Source: Cupriavidus nantongensis
GTDB taxonomy: Bacteria > Pseudomonadota > Gammaproteobacteria > Burkholderiales > Burkholderiaceae
Reading direction: 5' to 3'
Assembly: GCF_001598055.1 (NCBI RefSeq)
Contig: NZ_CP014844.1
Location: 3,189,642-3,253,641, forward strand
DNA: 64,000 bases
The notes under the pieces were generated by a model. It did not search any database. It was not told where the DNA came from and worked only from the letters and a program-made list of their open reading frames with translations. Below, in pieces: positions 8,097 to 16,054 of this stretch. Each line of letters begins with the position of its first letter. Position 1 is the first letter of the stretch. The translations under genes and the position numbers were made by a program.

Positions 8097-8943
8097 GGCT
8101 GCCCTCCTCTTCCGGCAGGCCCAGGTAGGCTTGCTGCACCACCGGCGATGCGATTACCTCGGCCGGGTCGCCATCGGCCACCAGCGTGCCGTTGTGCAGC
8201 ACGATGATGCGGTCGGCCAGCGAGCGCACCACGTCCATCTTGTGTTCGACCAGCAGCACGGTCTTGCTGCGGTCCTGGCGGATCTCGCGGATCAGGTCCA
8301 GGATCACCGGCACTTCGTCGACGCTCATGCCCGCGGTGGGCTCGTCGAACATGAACACGCGCGGCTGCAGCGCCAGCAAGATGCCGACCTCCAGCTTGCG
8401 CTGGTCGCCGTGCGGCAGCGACGCCACCGTCAGCTGGCGCTTGCCGGCCAGCGCCACGCGCTCCAGGATCGCCATGGCCTGCGCCTGCAGGTCGCGGTGG
8501 GCCGACCACATCGAGAACAAATCGATGCCGCGCTGCTGCCGCGCCTGCACCGCCAGGCGCACGTTCTCCAGCACCGACAGCTGCGGGAACAGGCTGGTCA
8601 GCTGGAACGCGCGGCCGATGCCGCGCCGGGTCTTGTGCGACACCGGCAGGCGCCTCACGTCCTCGCCGTCGAGCAGGATCTGCCCTGCAGTGGGCGGCAG
8701 CTGTCCCGAGATCAGGTTGAAATACGTGGTCTTGCCGGCGCCGTTGGGGCCGACGATGCAGGTCAGCTCGCCGGGCCGGAACGCGCACGACACCGCATTG
8801 ACGGCGACGTGGCCGCCAAAGCGGATGGTGAGCCCGCGCGTTTCCAGCAGCGGCCGTGCCGCGGACGCCGCCGCGCCCGCGGGCTGGCCCGCAGGCTGGG
8901 GCCGCACCGGGGCAGGCCTGGCGAAGGAGGCTGGCGCGTCCAT
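8089..8943 (-). CDS. livG: Liv-type ABC importer ATP-binding protein LivG
   Basis: This 284-residue ATPase has Walker A GPNGAGKT (65-72), a long LivG insert (SVLENVRLAVQAR, then the MWSAHRDL region), Walker B VFMFDEPTAGMS and the switch His in LLVEHKMDVV. The signature is degenerate: the expected LSGGxQR is LPHGDQRK, which is the normal form for LivG. The first 30 residues are an Ala/Pro-rich extension not found in E. coli LivG; an internal start is possible but the ATG overlaps the stop of the binding-protein gene by one base (ATGA), which supports it. Confidence 0.9.
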   Translation of the reverse strand: MDAPASFARPAPVRPQPAGQPAGAAASAARPLLETRGLTIRFGGHVAVNAVSCAFRPGELTCIVGPNGAGKTTYFNLISGQLPPTAGQILLDGEDVRRLPVSHKTRRGIGRAFQLTSLFPQLSVLENVRLAVQARQQRGIDLFSMWSAHRDLQAQAMAILERVALAGKRQLTVASLPHGDQRKLEVGILLALQPRVFMFDEPTAGMSVDEVPVILDLIREIRQDRSKTVLLVEHKMDVVRSLADRIIVLHNGTLVADGDPAEVIASPVVQQAYLGLPEEEGSHG

Positions 8944-10130
8944 CAGCGGTGGTTGCGCACGGGCACGTTCATTTCCTCGGGCCTGATCTCGCGCACGAGT
9001 TCAGGCACGCCCCAGGCAAAGGCCGGGTCCACCTTGATCTTGAAGTGGTACATCGATTGCATCGCCTGGTGGTCTTCCTTGCGGAAGGTCATCCGGCCCT
9101 TGGGCGTGTCGAACGACATGCCTTCCATCGCCGCGATCAGCTTCTCGGAGCCGGTTTCGCCATGAGTCTTCTTCAGCGCTTCGACCAGCGCGATGCCCGC
9201 GCTCATGCCGCCGGCGGTAAAGAAATCAGGCGGCGCCTTGAACTTGCTGTAGTGGTTGGACACCAGCCACTCGTTGGCCTTGTTCTTGGGGATGCCGAAG
9301 TAGTAGTACGTGGCCCCTTCCATGCCCGGGAAATTCTTGTAGCTGGCCATCGCGGGCAGGATATTGCCGCCGGTGGCGATCTCGATGCCGTAGCGCTTGG
9401 GATCCAGGTCGGCGATCTTGAACGGGTTGCCGGCGCCGGCCCAGATGATGAAGATCACCTTGCGGCCCGGCTTGTCCTTGAGCGAATCGAACAGCCGCTG
9501 CGCGCCCGCGGTGAAGTCGGTGGTATTGGTCGGCAGGTATTCCTCATGCACGATCTTGGCGTTCTTCAGCGCGCCCTTGAACGCCTTCACGCCATCGCGG
9601 CCGAAGGCGTAGTCCTGCGCCAGCGTGGCGATGGTCACGCCCGGCTTGTCCAGCGCCACCGCATTCGAAATCGCGTCCTGCGACGAATTGCGGCCGGTGC
9701 GGAAGATATAGCGGTTCCACTTGTCGCCGGTGATGGAGTCGGCCACGGCGGGCTCGACCAGCAGCACCTTCTTGTATTCCTCGGCCACCGGCAGCATCGC
9801 CAGCGCCGTGCCCGATGACGTCGGGCCCACCGCGATGTCGGCGCGGTCGTCGCTGTAGGCCGCGGCCAGCTGCGCCTTGGCCACGTCCGGCTTGCCCTGG
9901 GTGTCCTTCTCGATCACCACCAGCTTGTTGCCGTTGACGGTCATGGTGCCGTTGGTGGCGTACTCCAGGCCCATCATCAGGCCGGTCTGGGTCTGCTTGG
10001 CATAGGCCTCGAGCGCGCCGGTCTTGTCGTAGACGTGGGCGATGCGGATGTCCTTGGCCAGCGCGGCGCCGGTGCCGAGCAGCGCGGCGGCCAGGGCCAG
10101 GGCGCGTAGGGCGTGGGGGTTGCAATGCAT
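8943..10130 (-). CDS. Periplasmic substrate-binding protein of the Liv-type importer
   Basis: This 395-residue protein captures the ligand in the periplasm and delivers it to LivHM. Residues 1-25 are a Sec signal peptide ending ALA before KDIRIAHVYDKTG. Two lobes of the periplasmic-binding-protein type I fold follow; GPTSSGTALAMLP lies where LivK-like proteins bind the ligand carboxylate. The ATG is preceded by CAGGAGACCGCA, a good ribosome site. It is the first transporter gene behind the TetR gene. The ligand is not readable from sequence, and the family covers amino acids, amides, aromatic acids and short carboxylates. Confidence 0.87.
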   Translation of the reverse strand: MHCNPHALRALALAAALLGTGAALAKDIRIAHVYDKTGALEAYAKQTQTGLMMGLEYATNGTMTVNGNKLVVIEKDTQGKPDVAKAQLAAAYSDDRADIAVGPTSSGTALAMLPVAEEYKKVLLVEPAVADSITGDKWNRYIFRTGRNSSQDAISNAVALDKPGVTIATLAQDYAFGRDGVKAFKGALKNAKIVHEEYLPTNTTDFTAGAQRLFDSLKDKPGRKVIFIIWAGAGNPFKIADLDPKRYGIEIATGGNILPAMASYKNFPGMEGATYYYFGIPKNKANEWLVSNHYSKFKAPPDFFTAGGMSAGIALVEALKKTHGETGSEKLIAAMEGMSFDTPKGRMTFRKEDHQAMQSMYHFKIKVDPAFAWGVPELVREIRPEEMNVPVRNHR

Positions 10131-10246
10131 TGCGGTCTCCTGGTTCGGTCTCGTTTGTGTTTGTAGGGATGAAACCTGCTGCAACTGCGTGGCATGCCGG
10201 CTGGCGGCGCATGCGGGCCGGTACGGCGCAATCGGGCCTGTCGCGC

Positions 10247-10906
10247 CTATCGCGTCTGGCGCGGCTGCAAGCCGTGCGCGATCAGGTCGAACGCGGTGTC
10301 GACCACCTTCTCCATCGATGGCGGACGCTTCCAGCGCGCATAGCGCATGCCGAGGAAATTGCTGATGCCGATCAGGCACCAGGCGCGCACCTCGGCATCG
10401 CCCGGCACGATCTCGCCCTGCTCTTCGGCGCGGGTCAGGCGCCGGCTGTAGAGCTCGGCGAACACCTGGAAATAGCTGCTGTAGATGGTCTCGTCGACCG
10501 AGTAGGAATCCAGCACGATCCGGTACAGGTTCTTGTGGCGCGAAACGAAGGACAGGAACGCCTTCAGGCCCAGGCGCTCGGCCTCCATCTGGGTTTCGGC
10601 GGCGGCCACGTGCTTGCGCAGGTGCGCGCGCACCAGTTCCAGCATGTGCCCGACCAGCGCGCGGAAGATGTCTTCCTTGTCCTTGAAGTACAGGTAGAAG
10701 GTGCCCATCGCCACCTTGGCTTCCTGCGTGATCTCGGAGATCGACGCGGCGTAGTAGCCCTTCTCGCCGAACACCTTCTCGGCGGCGCGCAGCAGCGCTT
10801 CGCGCGTTTTCTGCCCGCGCGCGGTCTTGGGCGGGCCCATGCCGCCGGCCGGGCCGGTGGCGTCGACGTCGGCTATGCCGGTGTCGCCAGTCTGGGTGGT
10901 GGACAT
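10247..10906 (-). CDS. TetR/AcrR-family transcriptional regulator
   Basis: This 219-residue protein has a TetR N-terminal helix-turn-helix at about residues 30-75 (REALLRAAEKVFGEKGYYAASISEI, then MGTFYLYFKDKEDIF). The remainder is the helical ligand-binding domain, which in this class often binds acyl-CoA esters. The start was placed at MSTTQTG because CGGAGACAAG precedes it; an in-frame start about 36 codons upstream lacks such a site. It lies 116 bases upstream of the binding-protein gene in the same direction and divergent from the alpha/beta hydrolase gene, so it probably controls both. A ligand derived from the acyl-CoA synthetase product would make sense. Confidence 0.85.
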   Translation of the reverse strand: MSTTQTGDTGIADVDATGPAGGMGPPKTARGQKTREALLRAAEKVFGEKGYYAASISEITQEAKVAMGTFYLYFKDKEDIFRALVGHMLELVRAHLRKHVAAAETQMEAERLGLKAFLSFVSRHKNLYRIVLDSYSVDETIYSSYFQVFAELYSRRLTRAEEQGEIVPGDAEVRAWCLIGISNFLGMRYARWKRPPSMEKVVDTAFDLIAHGLQPRQTR

Positions 10907-11157
10907 CTTGTCTCCGGTGGCGCTGCGCGCCTTGTCATGGAAATGCCGACCGCTGCCTGTAATGACGGCGCCTACAGCTGCCTCCTCGCCCCTGCCGTCG
11001 CCTGGAACCGACATTCAGGCAAAACCTGATATCTGATTCATGTTTCATCGTATAAATTGCCCGGCGTGGATGTCAATAGAGGGGCACCCTCACCCGGGCA
11101 GCATCCGGGACATCCTTTGGGACATTCCTTTCCCCTTCCACCAGCCGAGACACGCCG

Positions 11158-12033
11158 TTGGACGCTTCCGATCCGGTACCCGCCAGCCCCGCCGCGCCGC
11201 CCTATGCGCTCCATCCGGCGCGCGGCGCGCTGCCCGGCTGGCGCGAGGCTGGCCATGGACGGCCCCTGCTGCTGCTGCACGGCTGGTCGGTCAACGGCGC
11301 GGCCTTTGACGGACAGCGCGCGCTGGCACTGGCCGGCTTCCGTGTGATCGCGCCCGACCATGCCGGGCATGGGCTGTCGCGGCAGCGCGCGGGCGCGACC
11401 ATCGCGGCGCTGGCGCGCGATGTGGCCGCGCTGGTCGCGCACCTGGGGCTGGCTGACGTGGTGGTGGCGGGCTGGTCGATGGGCGCGATGGTGGCATGGG
11501 CGCTGCTGCGCGACCAGCCGCAACTATCAATCGCGGCGGTGGGCAGCATCGACATGACGCCCCGCATGGTCACCGACCCGGGCTGGCCGCATGGGCTGCA
11601 CGGCCATTACGACCTCGCCCATGCCCGCCAGATGGCGGAGCGCGTCCGCGCCGACTGGCTGCGGCTGGCGCCGTCAGTGGCTTCAGGCCTGTGGGCGGCA
11701 GGACGGCGACCGCAGGCAGCGGCGACGCAGCGCGTCGCGCACATGGCGCAGCTGTGCGATGCCGCGACGCTGGCCAGCTTGTGGGAAGACATGGCGCGGC
11801 AGGATTTTCGCGACACGCTGCGCACGGCGCGCCTGCCGCTGTTTCATCTGTACGGAGAGTCCAGCCGGCTGTATGCGCCGGCAGTGGGCATGGCCACGCG
11901 GGCCTTGCATCCCGCGGCGGGGTTCAGCGTGGTGGCCGGTGCCGGCCACAGCCCGCATATGGAGCAGGCACAGGCCTTCAATGCCGCGCTGCTGGCGCTG
12001 ATCCGGGACGCCGATCAGGCCAGCATGCGGTAG
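11158..12033 (+). CDS. Alpha/beta-fold hydrolase
   Basis: The 291-residue protein is a cytoplasmic serine hydrolase of the alpha/beta fold. HGW at 41-43 is the oxyanion-hole strand end, Ser107 sits in the nucleophile elbow GWSMGA, and the late GAGHSPHME segment supplies the catalytic His. An acidic residue follows the LFHLYGESS strand. The start is an unusual TTG at 11158 giving MDASDPVPAS, with GAGACACG upstream; no in-frame ATG fits better. It is divergent from the TetR gene and could belong to the same regulon, perhaps releasing an acid from an ester or thioester. Its last 19 bases overlap the 3-prime end of crcB on the other strand. Substrate unknown. Confidence 0.78.
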   Translation: MDASDPVPASPAAPPYALHPARGALPGWREAGHGRPLLLLHGWSVNGAAFDGQRALALAGFRVIAPDHAGHGLSRQRAGATIAALARDVAALVAHLGLADVVVAGWSMGAMVAWALLRDQPQLSIAAVGSIDMTPRMVTDPGWPHGLHGHYDLAHARQMAERVRADWLRLAPSVASGLWAAGRRPQAAATQRVAHMAQLCDAATLASLWEDMARQDFRDTLRTARLPLFHLYGESSRLYAPAVGMATRALHPAAGFSVVAGAGHSPHMEQAQAFNAALLALIRDADQASMR

Positions 12034-12395
12034 GTCCAGAGCCCCAGCGCGGTCAGCAGTAGTGAGCCGCCGAGATGCAGCAGCAGGTGCATCGCCGCCC
12101 AGCCATAGTCGCCGGCAATCAGGTTGGCGACGACTTCGCTCGAAAACGTCGAGAACGTGGTCAGCCCGCCAAGGAAACCGGTGATGGCCAGCAGGCGCCA
12201 TTCCGGCGGCAGGCCGGCATGGGTATCGAAGAAGCCGACCGCCAGCCCGACCAGGTAGCCGCCCAGCAGGTTGGCCGCGAGCGTGCCGTACGGCATTGCC
12301 GGGTTGACGGCATTCCACAGCACCGAGAATCCCCAGCGCAGCCATGCCCCCGCCGCGGCGCCGACACCGACCGCGACAAACCCCAACGCCCCCAT
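12015..12395 (-). CDS. crcB: Fluoride exporter CrcB/Fluc
   Basis: This 126-residue inner-membrane protein is a single-domain Fluc channel, which works as an antiparallel dimer to expel fluoride. It has four membrane segments and the family motif GFLGGLTTFSTFSSE, whose TTFST segment provides polar-track residues, plus NLLGGYLVG carrying the conserved Asn. Its start overlaps the moaE stop by one base, so it is read from the moa mRNA. No room exists for a fluoride riboswitch directly upstream. The tail overlaps the convergent alpha/beta hydrolase gene by 19 bases. Confidence 0.93.
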   Translation of the reverse strand: MGALGFVAVGVGAAAGAWLRWGFSVLWNAVNPAMPYGTLAANLLGGYLVGLAVGFFDTHAGLPPEWRLLAITGFLGGLTTFSTFSSEVVANLIAGDYGWAAMHLLLHLGGSLLLTALGLWTYRMLA

Positions 12396-12880
12396 CAGGG
12401 CTGGTCCTCGCCGCTGGCGTTGATCGACTGGATGCCCCAGCGCTTCAGCGCGTCTTCATCGGTCACCCGTGCATCGACCCAGCGCGCGCCCTCCGGCGTT
12501 TCTTCCTTCTTCCAGAACGGCGCTTCGGACTTGAGGTAGTCCATGATGAATTCGCACGCGGCGAAGGCATTGCCGCGATGCTTCGATGCCACCGCGACCA
12601 GCACGATCTGGTCCAGCGGCAGCAGCGGGCCGACGCGATGGATGATGGTGACGCCCAGCAGTTCCCAGCGCGCGCACGCCGCCGCCTCGATCTGCGCCAG
12701 CGCCTTCTCGGTCATGCCCGGGTAGTGCTCCAGCTCCATCGCGCTGACGGCGCTGCCCTCGCTGACATCGCGCACGGTGCCGATAAAGCTGGCCACGGCG
12801 CCGACCTGCGGGTTATCGGCGCGCAGTGCCGCGACTTCCGCGCCGAGATCGAAATCCTCACGCTGCACCCTGACGCTCAT
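12395..12880 (-). CDS. moaE: Molybdopterin synthase catalytic subunit MoaE
   Basis: MoaE transfers sulfur from the MoaD thiocarboxylate to precursor Z, forming molybdopterin. The 161-residue protein has the family signatures GAVASFIGTVRD, HYPGMTEK, IHRVGPLLPLD, SKHRGNAFAA and DYLKSEAPFWKKE; the last two carry the lysines of the active site. Its ATG follows the moaD stop by one base. Together with moaD and moeA it forms a molybdenum cofactor block, which would serve nitrate reductase, formate dehydrogenase and other molybdoenzymes. Confidence 0.95.
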   Translation of the reverse strand: MSVRVQREDFDLGAEVAALRADNPQVGAVASFIGTVRDVSEGSAVSAMELEHYPGMTEKALAQIEAAACARWELLGVTIIHRVGPLLPLDQIVLVAVASKHRGNAFAACEFIMDYLKSEAPFWKKEETPEGARWVDARVTDEDALKRWGIQSINASGEDQP

Positions 12881-12881
12881 C

Positions 12882-13139
12882 TCAGCCTCCGGTCACGGGC
12901 GGGAAAAACGCGACTTCGCAGCCGTCGGCAAGCACGGTATCGGCGCGGGCGACGGCATGGTCGACCGCCATGCGCAGCGCGCGGCCCTCGGCCAGGGTCT
13001 CGGCCCAGGCACCGCCGCGCTGGCGCAGCCACTGGCGCAGCGCGCCGACGGTACGCACCTCGGGCGGCACCTCGGCGCGCTCGGCGGATACGCCGAGCTG
13101 CTCGCGCACGCTGGCAAAGAATCGGAGTTCGATGATCAT
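12882..13139 (-). CDS. moaD: Molybdopterin synthase sulfur-carrier subunit MoaD
   Basis: MoaD is a ubiquitin-like 85-residue sulfur carrier. It ends in Gly-Gly (PPVTGG), the site of adenylation and thiocarboxylation by MoeB. The body has IIELRFFASVREQLG at the start and CEVAFFPPVTGG at the end, matching the family. The start at MIIELRFF was chosen because GAAGGCAGCA precedes it; an upstream ATG would add eight residues. It is followed almost directly by moaE and preceded by moeA with a 32-base gap. Confidence 0.93.
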   Translation of the reverse strand: MIIELRFFASVREQLGVSAERAEVPPEVRTVGALRQWLRQRGGAWAETLAEGRALRMAVDHAVARADTVLADGCEVAFFPPVTGG

Positions 13140-13171
13140 TGCTGCCTTCTGCATCCTGGTCATGCCGGCCG

Positions 13172-14410
13172 CTACGCGAGCAGGCCGTCAAACGGAATGA
13201 ACTGCACGGTGTCGCCGCGCGCGATCGCCTGGTTGGGCGGATTGTCGATCAGGCCGTCGCCCCACACGGTGGAGGTCAGCACGCCCGAGCTCTGGTTGGG
13301 GAACAGATCGAGCCCACCCTCAGGGTTGATTCGCGCGCGCAGGAACTCGTTGCGGCGGTCGCCCTTGTTCAGCTCGAAATCGGCGCGCAGCGGCAGGCGC
13401 CGCGGCGTCACCTCGGCCACGCCCTGCAGGCGCAGGATGAACGGGCGCACGAACAGCAGGAAGGTCACGAAGCTGGACACCGGATTGCCCGGCAGCCCCA
13501 CGAAAAACGCCGGCGCGCTGCCGCTGTCGACCTGCCCGAACGCCAGCGGCTTGCCCGGCTTGATCGCGATCTGCCACATATCGAGCCGCCCTTCGGCTTC
13601 GACCGCGGGCTTGATATGGTCTTCCTCGCCGACCGAGACGCCGCCCGAGGTAATGATCAGGTCATGGCCCTGCGCCGCGCGGCGCAGCGTCTCGCGCGTG
13701 GCCGCCAGCGTATCGGGCACGATGCCGAAGTCGCTGACCTCGCAGCCCAGGTTTTCCAGCAGGCCGCGCAGCGTGAAGCGGTTGGAGTTGTAGATCGCAC
13801 CCGGCTTGAGCGGCTCGCCCGGCATCGCCAGTTCGTCGCCGGTGAAGAACACCGCGACGCGCACGCGGCGCACCACCTCCAGCTGCGCCTGGCCGACCGA
13901 TGCGGCCAGCCCCAGCGCCTGCGGCGTCAGCCGCGTGCCGGCCGGCAGGATCACGCTGCCGGCTTCGATGTCCTCGCCGGCGCGCCGCACCCATTCGCCC
14001 GACTGCGGCACGTGGTTGACGATCACGTCGTCACCGTCGGCCGTGCATTGCTCCTGCATCACCACGGCATCGGCGCCGGGAGGAATCAGCCCGCCGGTGA
14101 AGATGCGCGCCGCGGTGCCCGGCTCCAGCGCGGTGCCGACATGGCCGGCGGGAATCCGTTGCGACACGCGCAGCCGCGTGCCCGCGGCCGGCACGTCAGC
14201 GGCGCGCACGGCGTAGCCATCCATCGAGGTATTGTCGGCCGGCGGCACGCGCAGCGTGCTCGTCACCGGCGCGGCCAGCACGCGGCCGTTGGCGGCCAGC
14301 GTGTCGATCGGCTCGGCCTGCGCCAGCGGCCGGGCGGCGGCAAGCAGCGCGTCGAGCGCCTGGGCCATGGTCAGCATCGGGGGACGGGAAGGTGCTGCGG
14401 CTTGAGTCAT
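13172..14410 (-). CDS. moeA: Molybdopterin molybdenumtransferase MoeA
   Basis: MoeA inserts molybdate into adenylated molybdopterin. The protein has 412 residues with the four-domain layout of the family. Visible signatures are NTSMDGYAVRA (domain I), GRVLAAPV, IFTGGLIPPGADAVVMQE, IYNSNRF and the nucleotide-type motif TSGGVSVGEEDH; LPGNPVSS follows. The start MTQAAAPSRPP has no strong ribosome site, and an internal ATG about 13 codons on is possible. It leads the moeA-moaD-moaE run, 177 bases after thrC. Confidence 0.93.
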   Translation of the reverse strand: MTQAAAPSRPPMLTMAQALDALLAAARPLAQAEPIDTLAANGRVLAAPVTSTLRVPPADNTSMDGYAVRAADVPAAGTRLRVSQRIPAGHVGTALEPGTAARIFTGGLIPPGADAVVMQEQCTADGDDVIVNHVPQSGEWVRRAGEDIEAGSVILPAGTRLTPQALGLAASVGQAQLEVVRRVRVAVFFTGDELAMPGEPLKPGAIYNSNRFTLRGLLENLGCEVSDFGIVPDTLAATRETLRRAAQGHDLIITSGGVSVGEEDHIKPAVEAEGRLDMWQIAIKPGKPLAFGQVDSGSAPAFFVGLPGNPVSSFVTFLLFVRPFILRLQGVAEVTPRRLPLRADFELNKGDRRNEFLRARINPEGGLDLFPNQSSGVLTSTVWGDGLIDNPPNQAIARGDTVQFIPFDGLLA

Positions 14411-14587
14411 GGTGCGATGTGGGAAAGGGTTGGCCCATGAAAAACGGCCCGCGCATTGCCGGCACCCGCGCGCGGGGCTGGCAATCCGGGGACCGTGGAT
14501 CGGGCCCGCAGCCTGATTGTAGCGAGTTGGACCGGACCCGGCACGCGGCGGCGCCGCAGCCACGTCCGCGTCCGTACCTTCCCGCGC

Positions 14588-16033
14588 TTACAGGCCGGTG
14601 TGGCGGGCGATATAGGCCTTCACCTGCGCGGCGTCGGCGGGCATCACCTCGAAGCGCTGCGGCAGGCTCTCGATACCCTCGAACTTCGCCGGGCGCTCCG
14701 GCTCGTGGCCGAGCGCTTCGCGGATGGTGTCGGCAAATTTTGCGGGCAGCGCGGTTTCCAGCACCACCATCGGCACGCCGGCGCTGAGATGCTCGCGCGC
14801 CACCTTGATGCCGTCGGCGGTATGCGTGTCGATGGTGATGCCATAGCGCGACGACAGGTCGCGGATGGTCGCCAGCCGGTCCTGGTGCATGCTGCGTCCC
14901 GAGACGAAGCCGAACTGGCGGATGCGGTCGAATTCCGGCGTGCCCGCCAGGTCGAAGCCGCCCTTCTCTTCCACGTCGCGGAACAGCGCCGCCAGCTTGC
15001 CGGCATCCTGGCCCAGCAGGTCGAACACGAAGCGCTCGAAGTTCGAGGCCTTGGAGATGTCCATGCTGGGGCTGGAGGTGTGGTAGGTCTCGGCCGACTT
15101 GCGCACGCGGTAGGCGCCGGTGCGGAAGAACTCGTCGAGCACGTCGTTCTCGTTGGTGGCGACCACCAGCTTGTCGATCGGCAGGCCCATCATGCGCGCG
15201 ATATGGCCGGCGCAGACGTTGCCGAAGTTGCCCGAGGGCACGCAGAACGAGACCTTCTGGCCGGGACCGTCGGTCGCCAGCAGCCAGCCCTTGAAGTAAT
15301 ACACCACCTGGGCCACCACGCGCGCCCAGTTGATCGAGTTGACCGTGCCGATCTTCTGGCGCGCCTTGAAGGCGTGGTCGTTCGAGACCGCCTTGACGAT
15401 GTCCTGGGCGTCGTCGAACACGCCGTCGATGGCGATGTTGAAGATGTTCGGGTCCTGCAGGCTGAACATCTGCGCGGTCTGGAACGCGCTCATCTTGCGG
15501 TGCGGGCTCAGCATGAACACGCGGATGCCGCGCTTGCCGCGCATCGCGTATTCGGCCGCGCTGCCGGTGTCGCCGGAAGTGGCGCCGAGGATGTTCAGCT
15601 CCTGCCCGGCGCGCGCCAGCGCGTACTCGAACAGGTTGCCGAGCAGCTGCATCGCCATGTCCTTGAACGCCAGCGTCGGGCCGTTGGACAGGCCCAGCAG
15701 CTGCAGCTTCGTGCCGCCTTCCTCGCCCAGCGTGCGCAGCGGCGTGATGTCGGCGGTGTTGTCGCCGGCGCGCGCGTTGCAGTACACCTCGGCGGTGTAG
15801 GTCTTGCGCGTCAGCGCGCGCAGGTCTTCGGCGGGAATGTCGTCGCAGAACTTGCGCAGGATCTCGTAGGCCAGGTCGGCGTACGGCAGCTTGCGCCACG
15901 CTTCCAGCTCATCGGCCGTGACCTGCGGATACTGTGCGGGCAGGTACAGCCCGCCGTCCGGCGCCAGGCCGCCCAGCAAAATCTCGGAAAACGATTGCGG
16001 CATCTCGTGGCCGCGGGTCGACTGGTATTTCAT
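14588..16033 (-). CDS. thrC: Threonine synthase
   Basis: ThrC converts O-phosphohomoserine to threonine with pyridoxal phosphate. The 481-residue protein is of the long (E. coli/fungal) class. Lys124 in LAFKDMAMQ is the PLP-binding lysine, GATSGDTGSAA binds the cofactor phosphate, and VPSGNFGN is also conserved. It starts MKYQSTRGHE, as is usual for the family. It lies 21 bases downstream of hom, forming the homoserine-to-threonine branch in one transcript. Homoserine kinase (thrB), needed between the two steps, is not in the window. Confidence 0.96.
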   Translation of the reverse strand: MKYQSTRGHEMPQSFSEILLGGLAPDGGLYLPAQYPQVTADELEAWRKLPYADLAYEILRKFCDDIPAEDLRALTRKTYTAEVYCNARAGDNTADITPLRTLGEEGGTKLQLLGLSNGPTLAFKDMAMQLLGNLFEYALARAGQELNILGATSGDTGSAAEYAMRGKRGIRVFMLSPHRKMSAFQTAQMFSLQDPNIFNIAIDGVFDDAQDIVKAVSNDHAFKARQKIGTVNSINWARVVAQVVYYFKGWLLATDGPGQKVSFCVPSGNFGNVCAGHIARMMGLPIDKLVVATNENDVLDEFFRTGAYRVRKSAETYHTSSPSMDISKASNFERFVFDLLGQDAGKLAALFRDVEEKGGFDLAGTPEFDRIRQFGFVSGRSMHQDRLATIRDLSSRYGITIDTHTADGIKVAREHLSAGVPMVVLETALPAKFADTIREALGHEPERPAKFEGIESLPQRFEVMPADAAQVKAYIARHTGL

Positions 16034-16054
16034 GACAATGGTCCGGTCCGGCCC

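Noticed and set aside
12396..12880. Possible fluoride riboswitch upstream of crcB.
   Set aside because: crcB overlaps the moaE stop codon by one base, so there is no leader in which a riboswitch could lie.
14411..14587. Possible Moco-type riboswitch in the gap before moeA.
   Set aside because: No pattern of the conserved Moco RNA stems is visible; only generic GC-rich pairing.
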